In this document: piece by piece, positions 6,901-15,600 of the stretch
Numbering within the stretch: position 1 is the first letter of the stretch
Layout: each line of letters starts with the position of its first letter
IMG/VR virus record: IMGVR_UViG_3300036846_000486
Location: 1-28,000 of that record
DNA from: a virus
Length of the DNA: 28,000 nt
Strand: one strand, 5' to 3'
Position numbers and translations under genes: made by a program
The notes under the pieces: model-generated
Told to the model about the DNA's origin: nothing
Databases searched by the model: none
What the model saw: only the letters and a program-made list of their open reading frames with translations

Positions 6901-8201
6901 GCGGGCGGCTGTGACGGCGGCGGCGCTTGCCACGCCAGCGTAGCCGCAGCGCCTGTAGTTTGCACCGTCAGAACGTTGCCCACCGCTGCCGGTTGCCCAG
7001 CCGCCGAAAGGATCTGCCATCCGGCGCTCTGCTTCCACACCAGCAAATCCCCGCCGTATTGTCCTCCAGGGACGGTGACGGGCGCAGCGCCCCAGCGCAC
7101 GCCCAGCAATTGCGTATTATCCGCGATTAGTGCGGTGCCATTGGCTCCGACGGGAAGGCGCGCGATTGCGGCTCCGCGCACAATCAGATCGCCCTTCGCC
7201 GTAGTTGGATCTTGAATGAAGGCCGGTGAAGGCAGGTTGATGATCTTCCCCCAACTGAGAGTCGTAAGCCATGCTGGATCGGAGTAAGTCTGCGACTGAT
7301 CAACCGCGTTGGCGATCTGCGCGGCGGTGTAGTCGTTTCCTGCGACTATCGCGCCGGTCCTGCCGAAGACGCTCGTGACCGGGGCGTTGCTGGGAGCCGT
7401 CCCCCATCGAACCCCAAGACCCCCGCTAGCCGACGTGCTATCCGCGATCAGCACCATGTTGTCAGAGCCGACGCCTAGGCGCGTAGTCCCGCCGGAACCG
7501 TGAACGATAAGATCGCCCGTGGTCGTTGTGGGATCTGTCATTCCGGTCCCGCTGCCGGAAGCGGCGATAGTTACATCCACGCGGTTCGGGGATGCCGAAG
7601 TATTGTCCGTTACGGCTATGGTGATGTTCTGGCCGCTGATGAAGTTGACGTAATGCCGCGTGGACTTTACCGCCCCGCCCTGTGAAAACTGAAGCTGTTG
7701 AGTCGGATCTCCCGGTATCACGCTTAAATTGAGATCCGCCGAAAGATTGCCGCCGCCAGTCAGCCCGCTTCCAGTCTGGGTATTGACCGCGCGCGTCTGT
7801 ATGACGCCCTGGGCGCCGGTAATATCATTGGGCGTGAGCGTGACCGCGCCAGTGCGCCCAAATACGCTGGCGACGGCGGCATTCAGGGTCACGTTGCCAG
7901 TGAGCGCGCCGCCGCCGGTCAGGCCCGGACCTGCGATCACCTGAACCGTGCTTGGAACCGCTCCGGTGATCTGTGCGACGGTGTAGTCTCCCGCTACAGC
8001 TACCACATCGCCCGTGCGGCTGAAGACGCTCGTGACGGCTGTCGCCGCACCGGCAGCGGCTACTATATTGACGTTGCTCAACGTGTAGCCGCCGCCGTTG
8101 ACGTCGCCTCCCCAAGTGCGTTGGTCATTGGCGAGGTTATTCAGGTCACTGGCTTGAACGTAGTCGCTGCCGGTGAAGTTATTACGGGACAGCCATGCCA
8201 T
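3933..8201 (-). CDS. Tail fibre/spike with C-terminal intramolecular chaperone (peptidase S74)
   Basis: This 1422-residue receptor-binding fibre ends in a self-cleaving S74 chaperone. The C-terminal ~106 residues start at SDIRMKQNV, with Ser1317, Asp1318 and Lys1322 matching the catalytic SDxRxK signature. They continue through LRPVAFEYNG and SIIAQELAAILPDAV and end in a trimer-forming helix (QLILAVQQLSRRLAALEAKK). By analogy with known S74 fibres, cleavage should occur just before Ser1317 once the trimer has folded. The N-terminal ~550 residues contain modular repeats: SVF(S/G)RTG..V....DYT three times (about residues 58, 113 and 278) and DPTT..GDLIV.G....RLPVG three times (about 223, 330 and 483). 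The middle is Gly/Asn/Thr-rich beta structure with GNVGI and FLGIGT-type turns. AAAGGAG precedes the ATG. The fold and maturation call is firm; the receptor is unknown. Confidence 0.92.
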   Translation of the reverse strand: MAWLSRNNFTGSDYVQASDLNNLANDQRTWGGDVNGGGYTLSNVNIVAAAGAATAVTSVFSRTGDVVAVAGDYTVAQITGAVPSTVQVIAGPGLTGGGALTGNVTLNAAVASVFGRTGAVTLTPNDITGAQGVIQTRAVNTQTGSGLTGGGNLSADLNLSVIPGDPTQQLQFSQGGAVKSTRHYVNFISGQNITIAVTDNTSASPNRVDVTIAASGSGTGMTDPTTTTGDLIVHGSGGTTRLGVGSDNMVLIADSTSASGGLGVRWGTAPSNAPVTSVFGRTGAIVAGNDYTAAQIANAVDQSQTYSDPAWLTTLSWGKIINLPSPAFIQDPTTAKGDLIVRGAAIARLPVGANGTALIADNTQLLGVRWGAAPVTVPGGQYGGDLLVWKQSAGWQILSAAGQPAAVGNVLTVQTTGAAATLAWQAPPPSQPPAFYVNGTLVQSTFNLNVVAGNNTTITGTATSSTMTTITVTTAGPTSGLGDPTTTKGDLLVRGAAQVTRLPVGLDGQVLTASSAAANGLGVVWATGTGGGGSQTPWATNIDAASFSLSNIPVIQAPPGSGLTINAPGAGSAITLQANGITMAMVNDAAGLTVSGSVTASVNVFNNNPPQVVIAGTGSNQWTLTGTSSPTTPGTNVLTFQCVGQTPGIYTMNDLGYLGVGVATPAYAIDTAGDINCSGFYRIAGTRLAAAQVTNAVDDTQAYADPAWITALAWNKITGVPSGVGQTPWVQDIQAAGFRLLNTGNVGIGNSLATLPTADNAIQLVVGPTASGSTIGEVTCVGNTTTAGGIVGGLGFANYAFTGAEKRTGLIFSGIEAATGTNGFLGLYTNNGSGLAECLHIASGGFVSIGTPTAFGSAILTVSVPPGDPGLALVRSTNAAQNSGLMFGTSPGTNDYELYIPANSSDLRFYTGSGGDRVAFTAAGNVGINTDTPHKLLEVFSSAATVVQAIFGNNSGAIATLTYNNVGGLQGYTNTVASAGANITLQPSGQFLGIGTENPQTVVNIVGLKNNTQGMLRLDTTFTAIGDYNAVGWGTVGSPTFAGISCRASGGGQTAFDFICQNGSSQSLAAGANVMSIIGSGQVGINLTSIASGWTFQAYNPAGNIAAGFTCPSGYGSYLELGVQGQTSELVSDASGNFSIGCYGSVGSVFALIRAGAVQNTMYLIGGKVGLGTTNPSAQLHITSTPGIYYVKFESTSPAKTYGIALAGGANPDWLLDDITLGLRRLTVSSASGNFGVGTGSPGYKCDIAGDCNVSGAFRVNGVALPTTSGMTSLALNVGGPQVNSVTQLGFAAGSGMFVTYTNNSSTYTTVSYSAASDIRMKQNVTDLTGGVSIIERLRPVAFEYNGACGKTKGQRSASIIAQELAAILPDAVETVATKLYPEDAEPVDLLTFDPMQITAQLILAVQQLSRRLAALEAKKPD

Positions 8202-8205
8202 TGAG

Positions 8206-8532
8206 TTACTCCTTTGCGTGTTTGACTTGCTGCTTTGCGGCGGGACCGTTGAGCACTACAGGTTCGGCTTCGGAAGCCGTCGGCATATCGGGCAGGCTCA
8301 CAATGAGCGCGCCGTTCTGCGCTCTCGCGTTGTCGTACCGCTCAACGCCGCGCGTCGAAAGAGCCTGCCGGATCAGCATCCGTTGCCGCTCTGCCGCAGT
8401 GTCGAGGTTTTTGCGCGCTTGTTCCATGTCGAGCGAAAGCGCGCCCACCACGGCCAGAGCCTGCGTGCGCTCCTGGTCCGCAGCCTGAAACAGGCCCGCT
8501 TCGCGTTGATCGAGTTGATACGTCTTTTCCAT
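8206..8532 (-). CDS. Small helical protein between two fibre genes, 108 aa
   Basis: This 108-residue protein starts MEKTYQLDQREAGLFQAADQ and is mostly helical and charged up to about residue 65. It has heptad-like spacing through ALAVVGALSLDMEQARKNLDTAAERQRMLIRQAL, followed by a less ordered C-terminus ending KQQVKHAKE. AAAAGGAGAC precedes the ATG, and the stop is 4 nt from the start of the S74 fibre, so the genes are co-transcribed and probably coupled. No family was recognised. Position between two giant fibres suggests a fibre assembly chaperone or a small baseplate linker, but the sequence alone does not show it. Confidence 0.75.
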   Translation of the reverse strand: MEKTYQLDQREAGLFQAADQERTQALAVVGALSLDMEQARKNLDTAAERQRMLIRQALSTRGVERYDNARAQNGALIVSLPDMPTASEAEPVVLNGPAAKQQVKHAKE

Positions 8533-8543
8533 AAGTCTCCTTT

Positions 8544-11500
8544 TTACGCAATGCTGGTGATGATTCCACCCGTAACCGTAACCGTCTTCCCGTTGGCTGT
8601 CGTGAAGCTGCCACTTGTGCCGTTCGAGCCACCCTTGATCCCAAATCCTGAAGCTACCACCGCCCCAGCAGTGCTCACCGCGCCGATGTATATGTTGTCA
8701 TTGCCAATAAGCGCCTGCGGAGAATTGTTCATCCACAGTTGATTGCAAGTAACCTTGTTGCAGTTGACGCCGCCGTTGGCGTTGCAGTTAATGGCGGTGT
8801 CGTTGCTGCTTGTCACCGTCAGCAGATTGCACTCTACCCCGCTGGAGCCGGTTTGCAGCCCAAGGCAACTGATGACCGACGAGCTATTCACGGACCCTGT
8901 AACCGTACCCGTGACCGTCCCCGACACATTACCCGTGACCGTACCCGAAACAGTGCCAGTGACGTTGCCTGCGACGGTGCCATAAACCCCACCGTTGGCG
9001 TTAAGCTTCCCGGTGACGGTAGCATCCCCCGTACAGTTCAGTAGGGGACACTTGACTCCACCGGTGCCGGTATCCACTCCGAAGCCAACATATATCCCCT
9101 TGTTGTTGATGACTTGGGCGTTGAATAGGCTCGAAGCGATGTCGAAGCCGGTCGCCGACGTGATATCACTGCTGGCGTTGAGAGCAACGCAAGAGATGTT
9201 CCCGTTGTTGCTGGGGCTTAATGCATTCGCCGTGCAGGTTATGCCGGAACACCCGACGCCCCAAGATGTTATGACACCCTGCCCCACAAACTGCCCGTAG
9301 GTATTGATAACAACGGTGTCGCCGAGATTACTCGACAGGATATTAAACTGCGTGGCCTGGATCTCGCCAGCGCCTGTTAGGGCATGGCCCGCGCCAGCAA
9401 TTTCCCCAGTCCACGGCGACTGACTGCCGCCGCCGCCCGAAGCGATGGGCTGGCCCACCCAGTGCCCGCCACTGTCAATGACAAGATTGTTTCCACTGGG
9501 ATTGGTGTAACCGTAGATCGCGTACTGGTTCGCCTCGATTGGCGCTCCGTTGATCCCTTGCAGCGCGCCCGCCACCTGGAACGTGTTGCCGTCGATGTCC
9601 ACCCAGAATTTGCGGTTGCCGTTCTTATCGAACATCGTGAAGTATGGATTGTCGCTGGCCGTGGACCCGGCGGCGAGGTCGATGGTGAGCGGGAAGCTGT
9701 TGGTGGCGGAACTGAAGCCGGGGCAATACATGGTCAGTTCGCCATAAAACTTAGGCGAATCCTGGCCGGTGGGGTTGCCGTTATAAGACACCAGCGAGAC
9801 GAGCACTTCGTACTGCTGATTCTGCGTACCGCGCAACACCATGCCGCGACTGATGAAGGTCGCGCCGAAATTGTTGCTGACGTTGTCTACCTCATAGATG
9901 TGCAGACCGGGAAAGACCCACGTTCCCTGCGCCAGACCCGCCGCCATCCAAACCGAGTTGCCGATGTCCACCCGGTATTCGTTGTTGAAGTAACCGGCGG
10001 GTGCGGAATTGTACGGGTAGTCGATAGTCAACAACGCAATGTTGCGCATCTGGAAGTTGCTTCCCAGCGGGTTGGTCGGCGACGGCGCAATGAGAATGTT
10101 CCAGTTCGTCAGGCTGCTTCCGCCCACCGCAAGCTGCGTAAACCACGCGCCCGCTGTCAATTGCGGCGGGTTGCCGCCGGTATTGTCGCCGGGTGATCCG
10201 CTGTTCACGCTGATCTGCGCCCCGATGCGGCCCATTTCCAGGCCGGTCTGATCGCGTATCGAGAGATAGGGGTACTTTGCTCCTTGCTGCGCGGCGATTC
10301 CGCCGACCTCGATGATGCCCTGCGTGTCGATCCACAGCGGCGCGGTCAGCGGATCATTGCCGCCAACCCACAATTGCTTAAACCATGCGCCGTAGAGCGG
10401 AGCGCCTTTGCCTTGCACCGGCTGCTGCATCCCGATCCACCCAATGGTTTGCACTGTTTGGGTGGCGTCTCCAGGCATTACGCCCATCACGGCGATCTGA
10501 CCGTTATCCTGGCCGCTAAAGCTCACCGGGCCGCCGCCGACAACCAGCGTCTTGCCAACCTGGATAATGCTGGCGCTGAACGCCTGCCCTTGAAACTGGC
10601 CGCTTGTGTCCCAAGCGAACTGATTCGGATCGAACCAGCCCGTCCGCGCCGGAATGATCGCGCCTGCTTTCGGCGAGTAGTTGTAGGGGATCTCTGGCGT
10701 CGTGCCTTGGATGAGGTCGTTCTCATGGCCCTGCGGATCGTGGCTGACGATGTAGAAATTGACCGCAACTGGAAGCCCGCCTACCGTGCCCATCGTGGGG
10801 ATGGCTGGCGTAGTGAACGAGGTCGCGCCGTTCGGCAAGTCCCAGAAGATCGGGTGATTGACATCGTGGTTGACGATCATGGCTATCCGCGCGCCGCCGA
10901 ATTGCGGGTCTGTCGGGTTCGTCCATGAGCCGACCGCGAACGATACCATCCGCACGCCATCCGCTGAATTGGTTTCGGTCGTCGTCACTGTTGCGCCGGA
11001 ATTGATGGTGACGAGCGGCGCATACTCCTGGCCGCTGCCCGCACTGCCGGGTTGCGGAGGCCCAACCGTCCATTGCACGGTCGGCGAATGGAATGGCGGG
11101 GTAGCGCCACTCACGCCATACTTCGCCGGATCGTCGGAGGGAGAGCCTTGCGGGTTCACGCTGATCGCAGCAATAGTCCACGTCTCGTCGTTGGCGGGAA
11201 TAATCGCGCCCATGCCGTTAGGGATCTGCGCGACAAGTCCGACTTCTATGTTTGGCTCTTGTGCGGTAAGCGGCTGCGGGAACTTACTCAGCGGGGCCGT
11301 CCCGGTGACATCGACTAAATATAGAATGACTCCCGCGTACTGTGCGGGCGCGGACGAAGAGCACTGAGCGGAACCCGGCAGCGACCAGGAGAACGTAGCC
11401 TGATTTACGAAGGAGCCGTCAGCCAGCCACACAGTCTCTGGATTCGTTATCAGGAAGTTGCATACGTCGGACGCGGGCGTCAGCGGCGGAATCACCGCCG

Positions 11501-12629
11501 TGTCATAGGGCGTGACGCCCTCGACCAGAGAGTTGATATCGCCCAGCGTGTCTTGAGAGCAGAAGTAGCAGCGGAACGAATTCCCCGCGACCGGCGCGGC
11601 GGGATTGTAGACGGGCTGTTTAAAGCCCGCCGCCCACTGGGACGGCACGAAGAGGCCGGTGTCACTGACGCCCTTAACTGTGCTGCCGAATTGCGGATTG
11701 CCTTGGGCGTCAACCGGCACAAAGATGATGCGGCAACCGGCGAATGGTTGCAGGTTTGCCGGGATCGGAGTAGCCGGATCGGGCGGCGTGTAGGCAAATG
11801 TCAGATAGAAGTTCGGGTCGGGCCGGTCATAGTCGATTACGACGGTCACCTTCGGATCGGTGACCAGGAAGGCATACTCCATGCCGACCTGCCCGTTCGT
11901 CTTGCTGGGCACGGGAGCCGTAATGTTGGGCGTGGGGTTCGGCTGGTTGGCGCGGACCAGCTTCTCCTGCGTGTTCGGCCCGTAGGCTGCGAGATAGATG
12001 CGAACCTCGCGCGCCGCGGCCTGCTCATCGAGCACAACCGACGCCGGGGATTTGGTCGAGTTGCCCGCAGGCGACGGTTGCCACGCGCCGCTGACTTGCG
12101 CGCTGCCGTCGAGCGGCGTCGTACCATCGAGCGGCGCCTGCGTGCCCGAAGAGATATCGGGGTCTTCGACAAAGACCTTCACGCCAGAGAAATTGGAGGC
12201 GTTCGCGCTGGCGTTGGGCGTCCATGCCACATCGATCTCAACCTTGCCGTTGTCCCTGAGGAGCACCTCCGCAGGCGGATTGATCGTGACCGGCGGCGCT
12301 GACGGGATGGAAACTCCCGCGCCGCCGCCCTGCCCGCCTGAGTTCACATAGGCCGGTGACGCGCCATTCGCGGGGATGCGGATGTACACCGTGTGCGTCG
12401 TGTCATCGAGCGTGATCGCGGTCGAGCCATCGGCTAGCAGGAAATCGTTGGGGCCGTTCGTTAAGTCCGTCTGAACAGTGACCGTGTTGCCGTCGCCTTG
12501 GCTGGTCTTCTGGACCTCATAGGGTGCGTTGGGCGTCTGAGCGAACGGCAGGAGGGTAACGGTCCAGCTATCGCCCGTTGTATCGAATCGAAGCAGCCGG
12601 TCGGTGACTTTGACGGTGTAGTATTGCAT
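8544..12629 (-). CDS. Large tail fibre/central tail protein, 1361 aa
   Basis: This 1361-residue structural protein begins one base after the stop of the tail-tip gene (TGA-G-ATG), so it is translated in series with it. Residues ~1-90 form a small beta-rich head (MQYYTVKVTDRLLRFDTTGD). Next come several beta-sandwich, fibronectin-type-like segments to about residue 640, with WTPNASANASNFSGVKVFVED and similar repeats. A long shaft domain follows, in which FDKNGNRKFWVDIDGN and LVIDSGGHWVGQ recur as typical fibre turns. Near the end lies a GTV.G.VTG repeat run encoded by 12-nt units (8893-8983), then a final SFTTANGKTVTVTGGIITSIA-like C-terminus of the type that ends many phage fibres. It has no enzymatic motif. 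It probably attaches to the tail tip and carries or spaces the S74 fibre; receptor binding is inferred. Confidence 0.87.
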   Translation of the reverse strand: MQYYTVKVTDRLLRFDTTGDSWTVTLLPFAQTPNAPYEVQKTSQGDGNTVTVQTDLTNGPNDFLLADGSTAITLDDTTHTVYIRIPANGASPAYVNSGGQGGGAGVSIPSAPPVTINPPAEVLLRDNGKVEIDVAWTPNASANASNFSGVKVFVEDPDISSGTQAPLDGTTPLDGSAQVSGAWQPSPAGNSTKSPASVVLDEQAAAREVRIYLAAYGPNTQEKLVRANQPNPTPNITAPVPSKTNGQVGMEYAFLVTDPKVTVVIDYDRPDPNFYLTFAYTPPDPATPIPANLQPFAGCRIIFVPVDAQGNPQFGSTVKGVSDTGLFVPSQWAAGFKQPVYNPAAPVAGNSFRCYFCSQDTLGDINSLVEGVTPYDTAVIPPLTPASDVCNFLITNPETVWLADGSFVNQATFSWSLPGSAQCSSSAPAQYAGVILYLVDVTGTAPLSKFPQPLTAQEPNIEVGLVAQIPNGMGAIIPANDETWTIAAISVNPQGSPSDDPAKYGVSGATPPFHSPTVQWTVGPPQPGSAGSGQEYAPLVTINSGATVTTTETNSADGVRMVSFAVGSWTNPTDPQFGGARIAMIVNHDVNHPIFWDLPNGATSFTTPAIPTMGTVGGLPVAVNFYIVSHDPQGHENDLIQGTTPEIPYNYSPKAGAIIPARTGWFDPNQFAWDTSGQFQGQAFSASIIQVGKTLVVGGGPVSFSGQDNGQIAVMGVMPGDATQTVQTIGWIGMQQPVQGKGAPLYGAWFKQLWVGGNDPLTAPLWIDTQGIIEVGGIAAQQGAKYPYLSIRDQTGLEMGRIGAQISVNSGSPGDNTGGNPPQLTAGAWFTQLAVGGSSLTNWNILIAPSPTNPLGSNFQMRNIALLTIDYPYNSAPAGYFNNEYRVDIGNSVWMAAGLAQGTWVFPGLHIYEVDNVSNNFGATFISRGMVLRGTQNQQYEVLVSLVSYNGNPTGQDSPKFYGELTMYCPGFSSATNSFPLTIDLAAGSTASDNPYFTMFDKNGNRKFWVDIDGNTFQVAGALQGINGAPIEANQYAIYGYTNPSGNNLVIDSGGHWVGQPIASGGGGSQSPWTGEIAGAGHALTGAGEIQATQFNILSSNLGDTVVINTYGQFVGQGVITSWGVGCSGITCTANALSPSNNGNISCVALNASSDITSATGFDIASSLFNAQVINNKGIYVGFGVDTGTGGVKCPLLNCTGDATVTGKLNANGGVYGTVAGNVTGTVSGTVTGNVSGTVTGTVTGSVNSSSVISCLGLQTGSSGVECNLLTVTSSNDTAINCNANGGVNCNKVTCNQLWMNNSPQALIGNDNIYIGAVSTAGAVVASGFGIKGGSNGTSGSFTTANGKTVTVTGGIITSIA
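8893..8983 (-). repeat. 12-nt imperfect repeat encoding GTVxGxVT shaft motif
   Basis: Within the large fibre gene, about seven imperfect 12-nt units of the type GTCACGGGTACG on the coding strand encode alternating GTV, GNV, SGT and TGT tetrapeptides. The length of one unit equals four residues, as expected for a repeating beta-strand rung in a fibre shaft. Unit-number change by slippage would keep the frame. Confidence 0.7.
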
Positions 12630-12630
12630 C

Positions 12631-15600
12631 TCAAGCCGCCATGGTCGTAGTGCCCTGGACGCCGGGAATAAACAACATTCTCACGCAGGCATCGGCGTCG
12701 TCTATGATGGTCCCTTCGTTGTCGATCGTCACGCCTTCGAGGAGCAGCGCCAGACCGTGATAGTTGTTGATCTCGACAGCCGAGTTCGTCGTCTGCGACG
12801 GATCGGCGTTGTTGAGGACTACGTCCTTGTGATAATTCCATCCGGGGTCGCACACGATCCAGACGGAGGTGGCGTCGATGGGCAGCGGCTGATCGAGCGT
12901 GTAAGCGGTGGCGGTGTTGCTCACGATCTTGGCCGACATGCCGCGTGACTTGCCCTTGATCACCCTGATCATGCGGCCAATACGGTTCGGATCGTTCGGG
13001 GTTTCGCCGGCGAATGGCGTCGGATTGTTGGAGTTGGCGATGCCGGGATCGCCGACCACATACGGATTGGCTGAGTTATCCGCGCCGAGGAAGCAGACCG
13101 CGAAGATGTCGCCAACCTGGACGGCATCGACATCGGTTGTTGCAACGGTCGGGTCGCGGTCGAGCGTATACGTGCCGGTGGCCGCATCCCAGGCCGTGAT
13201 GTTGAAGTGCGCGAACGGCCCGTAGCCCCCATTCTGCTGGCGTCCGATGATGGCTAGCACGCGGCCTGCCCAGTTATCTTTGCCCGTCGTGTCTATCGTC
13301 TCGTGGCTGACGATGGTCGTAGATGTCAGCGAGTCCACCCCCGCGCCCAGGACGCCGCCGTGGATCAATACCTGGGCGCGCAGGCGCAGGATATTCACGT
13401 CGTAATCCGGCACCGAATAGGTCTGGCGCGCGACGGGCCCGTTGAACGCGATCGAGTCCGGCAGGCCGTCGCCGGACCGCTGGCCGCAGATCAGATCCTC
13501 GATTTCGTTGGCGAACAGCACCCAGGCGTTCAAAGCGGCGACCGGCGGCCACTTGATGTTGTTGATCGTCACCGTATTGGTATCAGTACCGACTGGAACC
13601 TGCAGCACCAGAATCTCGGACGGCGGGCTGTATTGCTGGACGACTGTTCCGGTCGAGTCCACGATGGCTGCGCAAATCTGCACGAATAGCGTCGTGCCGC
13701 CGGGGATGAAGCCTCCCGTCGAGGACCAGGAGACGCTTCCTTTCTTGCAGTCGGGCGCGCCGCAGTTGGGCACGAACTGATTGACCGGAAGGCAACCGGC
13801 CAGGACCGCGGAAGTGCCCAACTTACCGTCGCCATCATAGGCGAAGGTTTGTTGAAGGTTGAAGGTCCATTCATTCGGATAGAGCGCGTCATTGGCGCCG
13901 GCCTGAATCTGATACGGCGCCCACTGGCCCAAGGGTTCAGGGTAATACATCACCGGCAGTGGCCGCGGCCCCACGCCCTGCGGCTGCGGGCCGACCTCCA
14001 AGTCATACATCGAGTCGACGCAGGAACGCGCCAGGATGCTGACCGAATAGTCGGAATGCAGCATATACTTCTCGATGCGGAAAGGCCAGGTGTTGGCTGC
14101 GAACGCGCCGTTGCTGCCGGATCTGCTGGCCGGGTGCGCGCCTGGGTAGGTCGGCAGATCGGGGTGCTGGACATCGATGACCTGCCCGACTTCGTTGTTC
14201 AGCGCCAGCAGCGTGGACTTGAAGGAAATGCGCTTGTTGTTGTCCCACTCGATGTGCGCATTGGTCGTTACGTCAGGTTGGAGGGTGCCCGACGCATCCG
14301 TGTACGGAACGCCGCGCATGATGCCGCCGATCTCCTCGCGCGTGCGCGACACCGCGATGCGCAAACCCTGCGAGAGCGTCGAGCAGCCCACCGAGCGCAT
14401 GTCGGACGTCAGCGGCGAGCCGGCGCGGTTGTAGTAGGCCGCGTGATCCTTGTCCTGGTATTCGGCGAGATCGTTTTGCCACTGCAATTCGACATTGGCG
14501 AAGCTGACCTTGAGGTATTCAAACGCAGGGGAGATCGGCGTGATCGTAAGTGACTGATAGAGCATCGAGCCGAGCGTGAACGAATCCGTCGGTACGGCGC
14601 TGTAGCGGATGCCCATTTTGAGCTTTCCGAATTCGAAGCACCAGTAGCCCAGGCAGCAGTTCAAAATCTCGTTCATCCAATCCCTGAAAGGTTTGAACTC
14701 CGCGAGCGCGCCTTGAAACTGGAATTGCAACTCCTTCCCCGGCTGGCTCGAAAGCTGGATGAACCCGCCTGTCTCCGCGGCGGTGAGACTCATCGCGACC
14801 GTCTGGCCGTTGCTCGTGTCCTGGTAGGTGAACGTGTTGTTGTAGAGGTCGAGATTGAAGAATTGGAGGGCCTGACCCGAGGGCGTGATATCGTAGGCCG
14901 CGACCGCCGTGCCGACGATGGGGTCGACCCACTGGTCCGCAATATCCGCGCAGCCCATGCCGTTGGTGCTGGTAATCGAATCGAGCACGAGATAGGAAAG
15001 CTGCGTCGTGGCGTCCGCGAAGCCGAGGCCGAGCGCACGCAGGTAGGTATTGGCCGCGACCCAGAACGGGTTGATGACGCCTTGGGAGAGCGTGCGGTTG
15101 CCGCTCGCATCGAAGACGCTCCCGGTCAGGCCGAAGCGGATCGGCACCGACATGTTGTGCGATTCAGCCGTCGTAGGCGTGAGGCCGGTCCCCGAGGGTT
15201 TCTGATAGCGGATCTCGCAGAGCGCCGTGCCCGCCGCATAGGGGATGATCGAATACTTCACGCCGTCGTTGGAATAGTTGTAATCGAGATTTTGCTCATC
15301 CCACCGCTGCGGCGTTCCCTGGCCGAGCGAGAACGCATCTACTCCCTCGAAGGGCGTCTTCCCGAGGTACGCGGGATCGTTGCCCACCGATTCCCGCAGG
15401 CCGAGCTGCGGCTGGTAGCCGGTGATGTTCAGGTTGCCATTGACTTTGAATCCTTGCGGAGGATAACCATCGGCCATCGGCGCCACGATGAATTTATATC
15501 CGTCGGCATTGGTCTGAATGCTCATGCCCTCGAATTGGCCCAGAGGACCCGCGCCGACGATCCCCAGCACGTCCTCGAAATCGGACTCGTCGCGCACCGC

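Noticed and set aside
8893-8983. Possible CRISPR-like or short tandem array
   Set aside because: The 12-nt units have no spacers and lie in frame in the fibre gene, encoding GTV-type shaft repeats.
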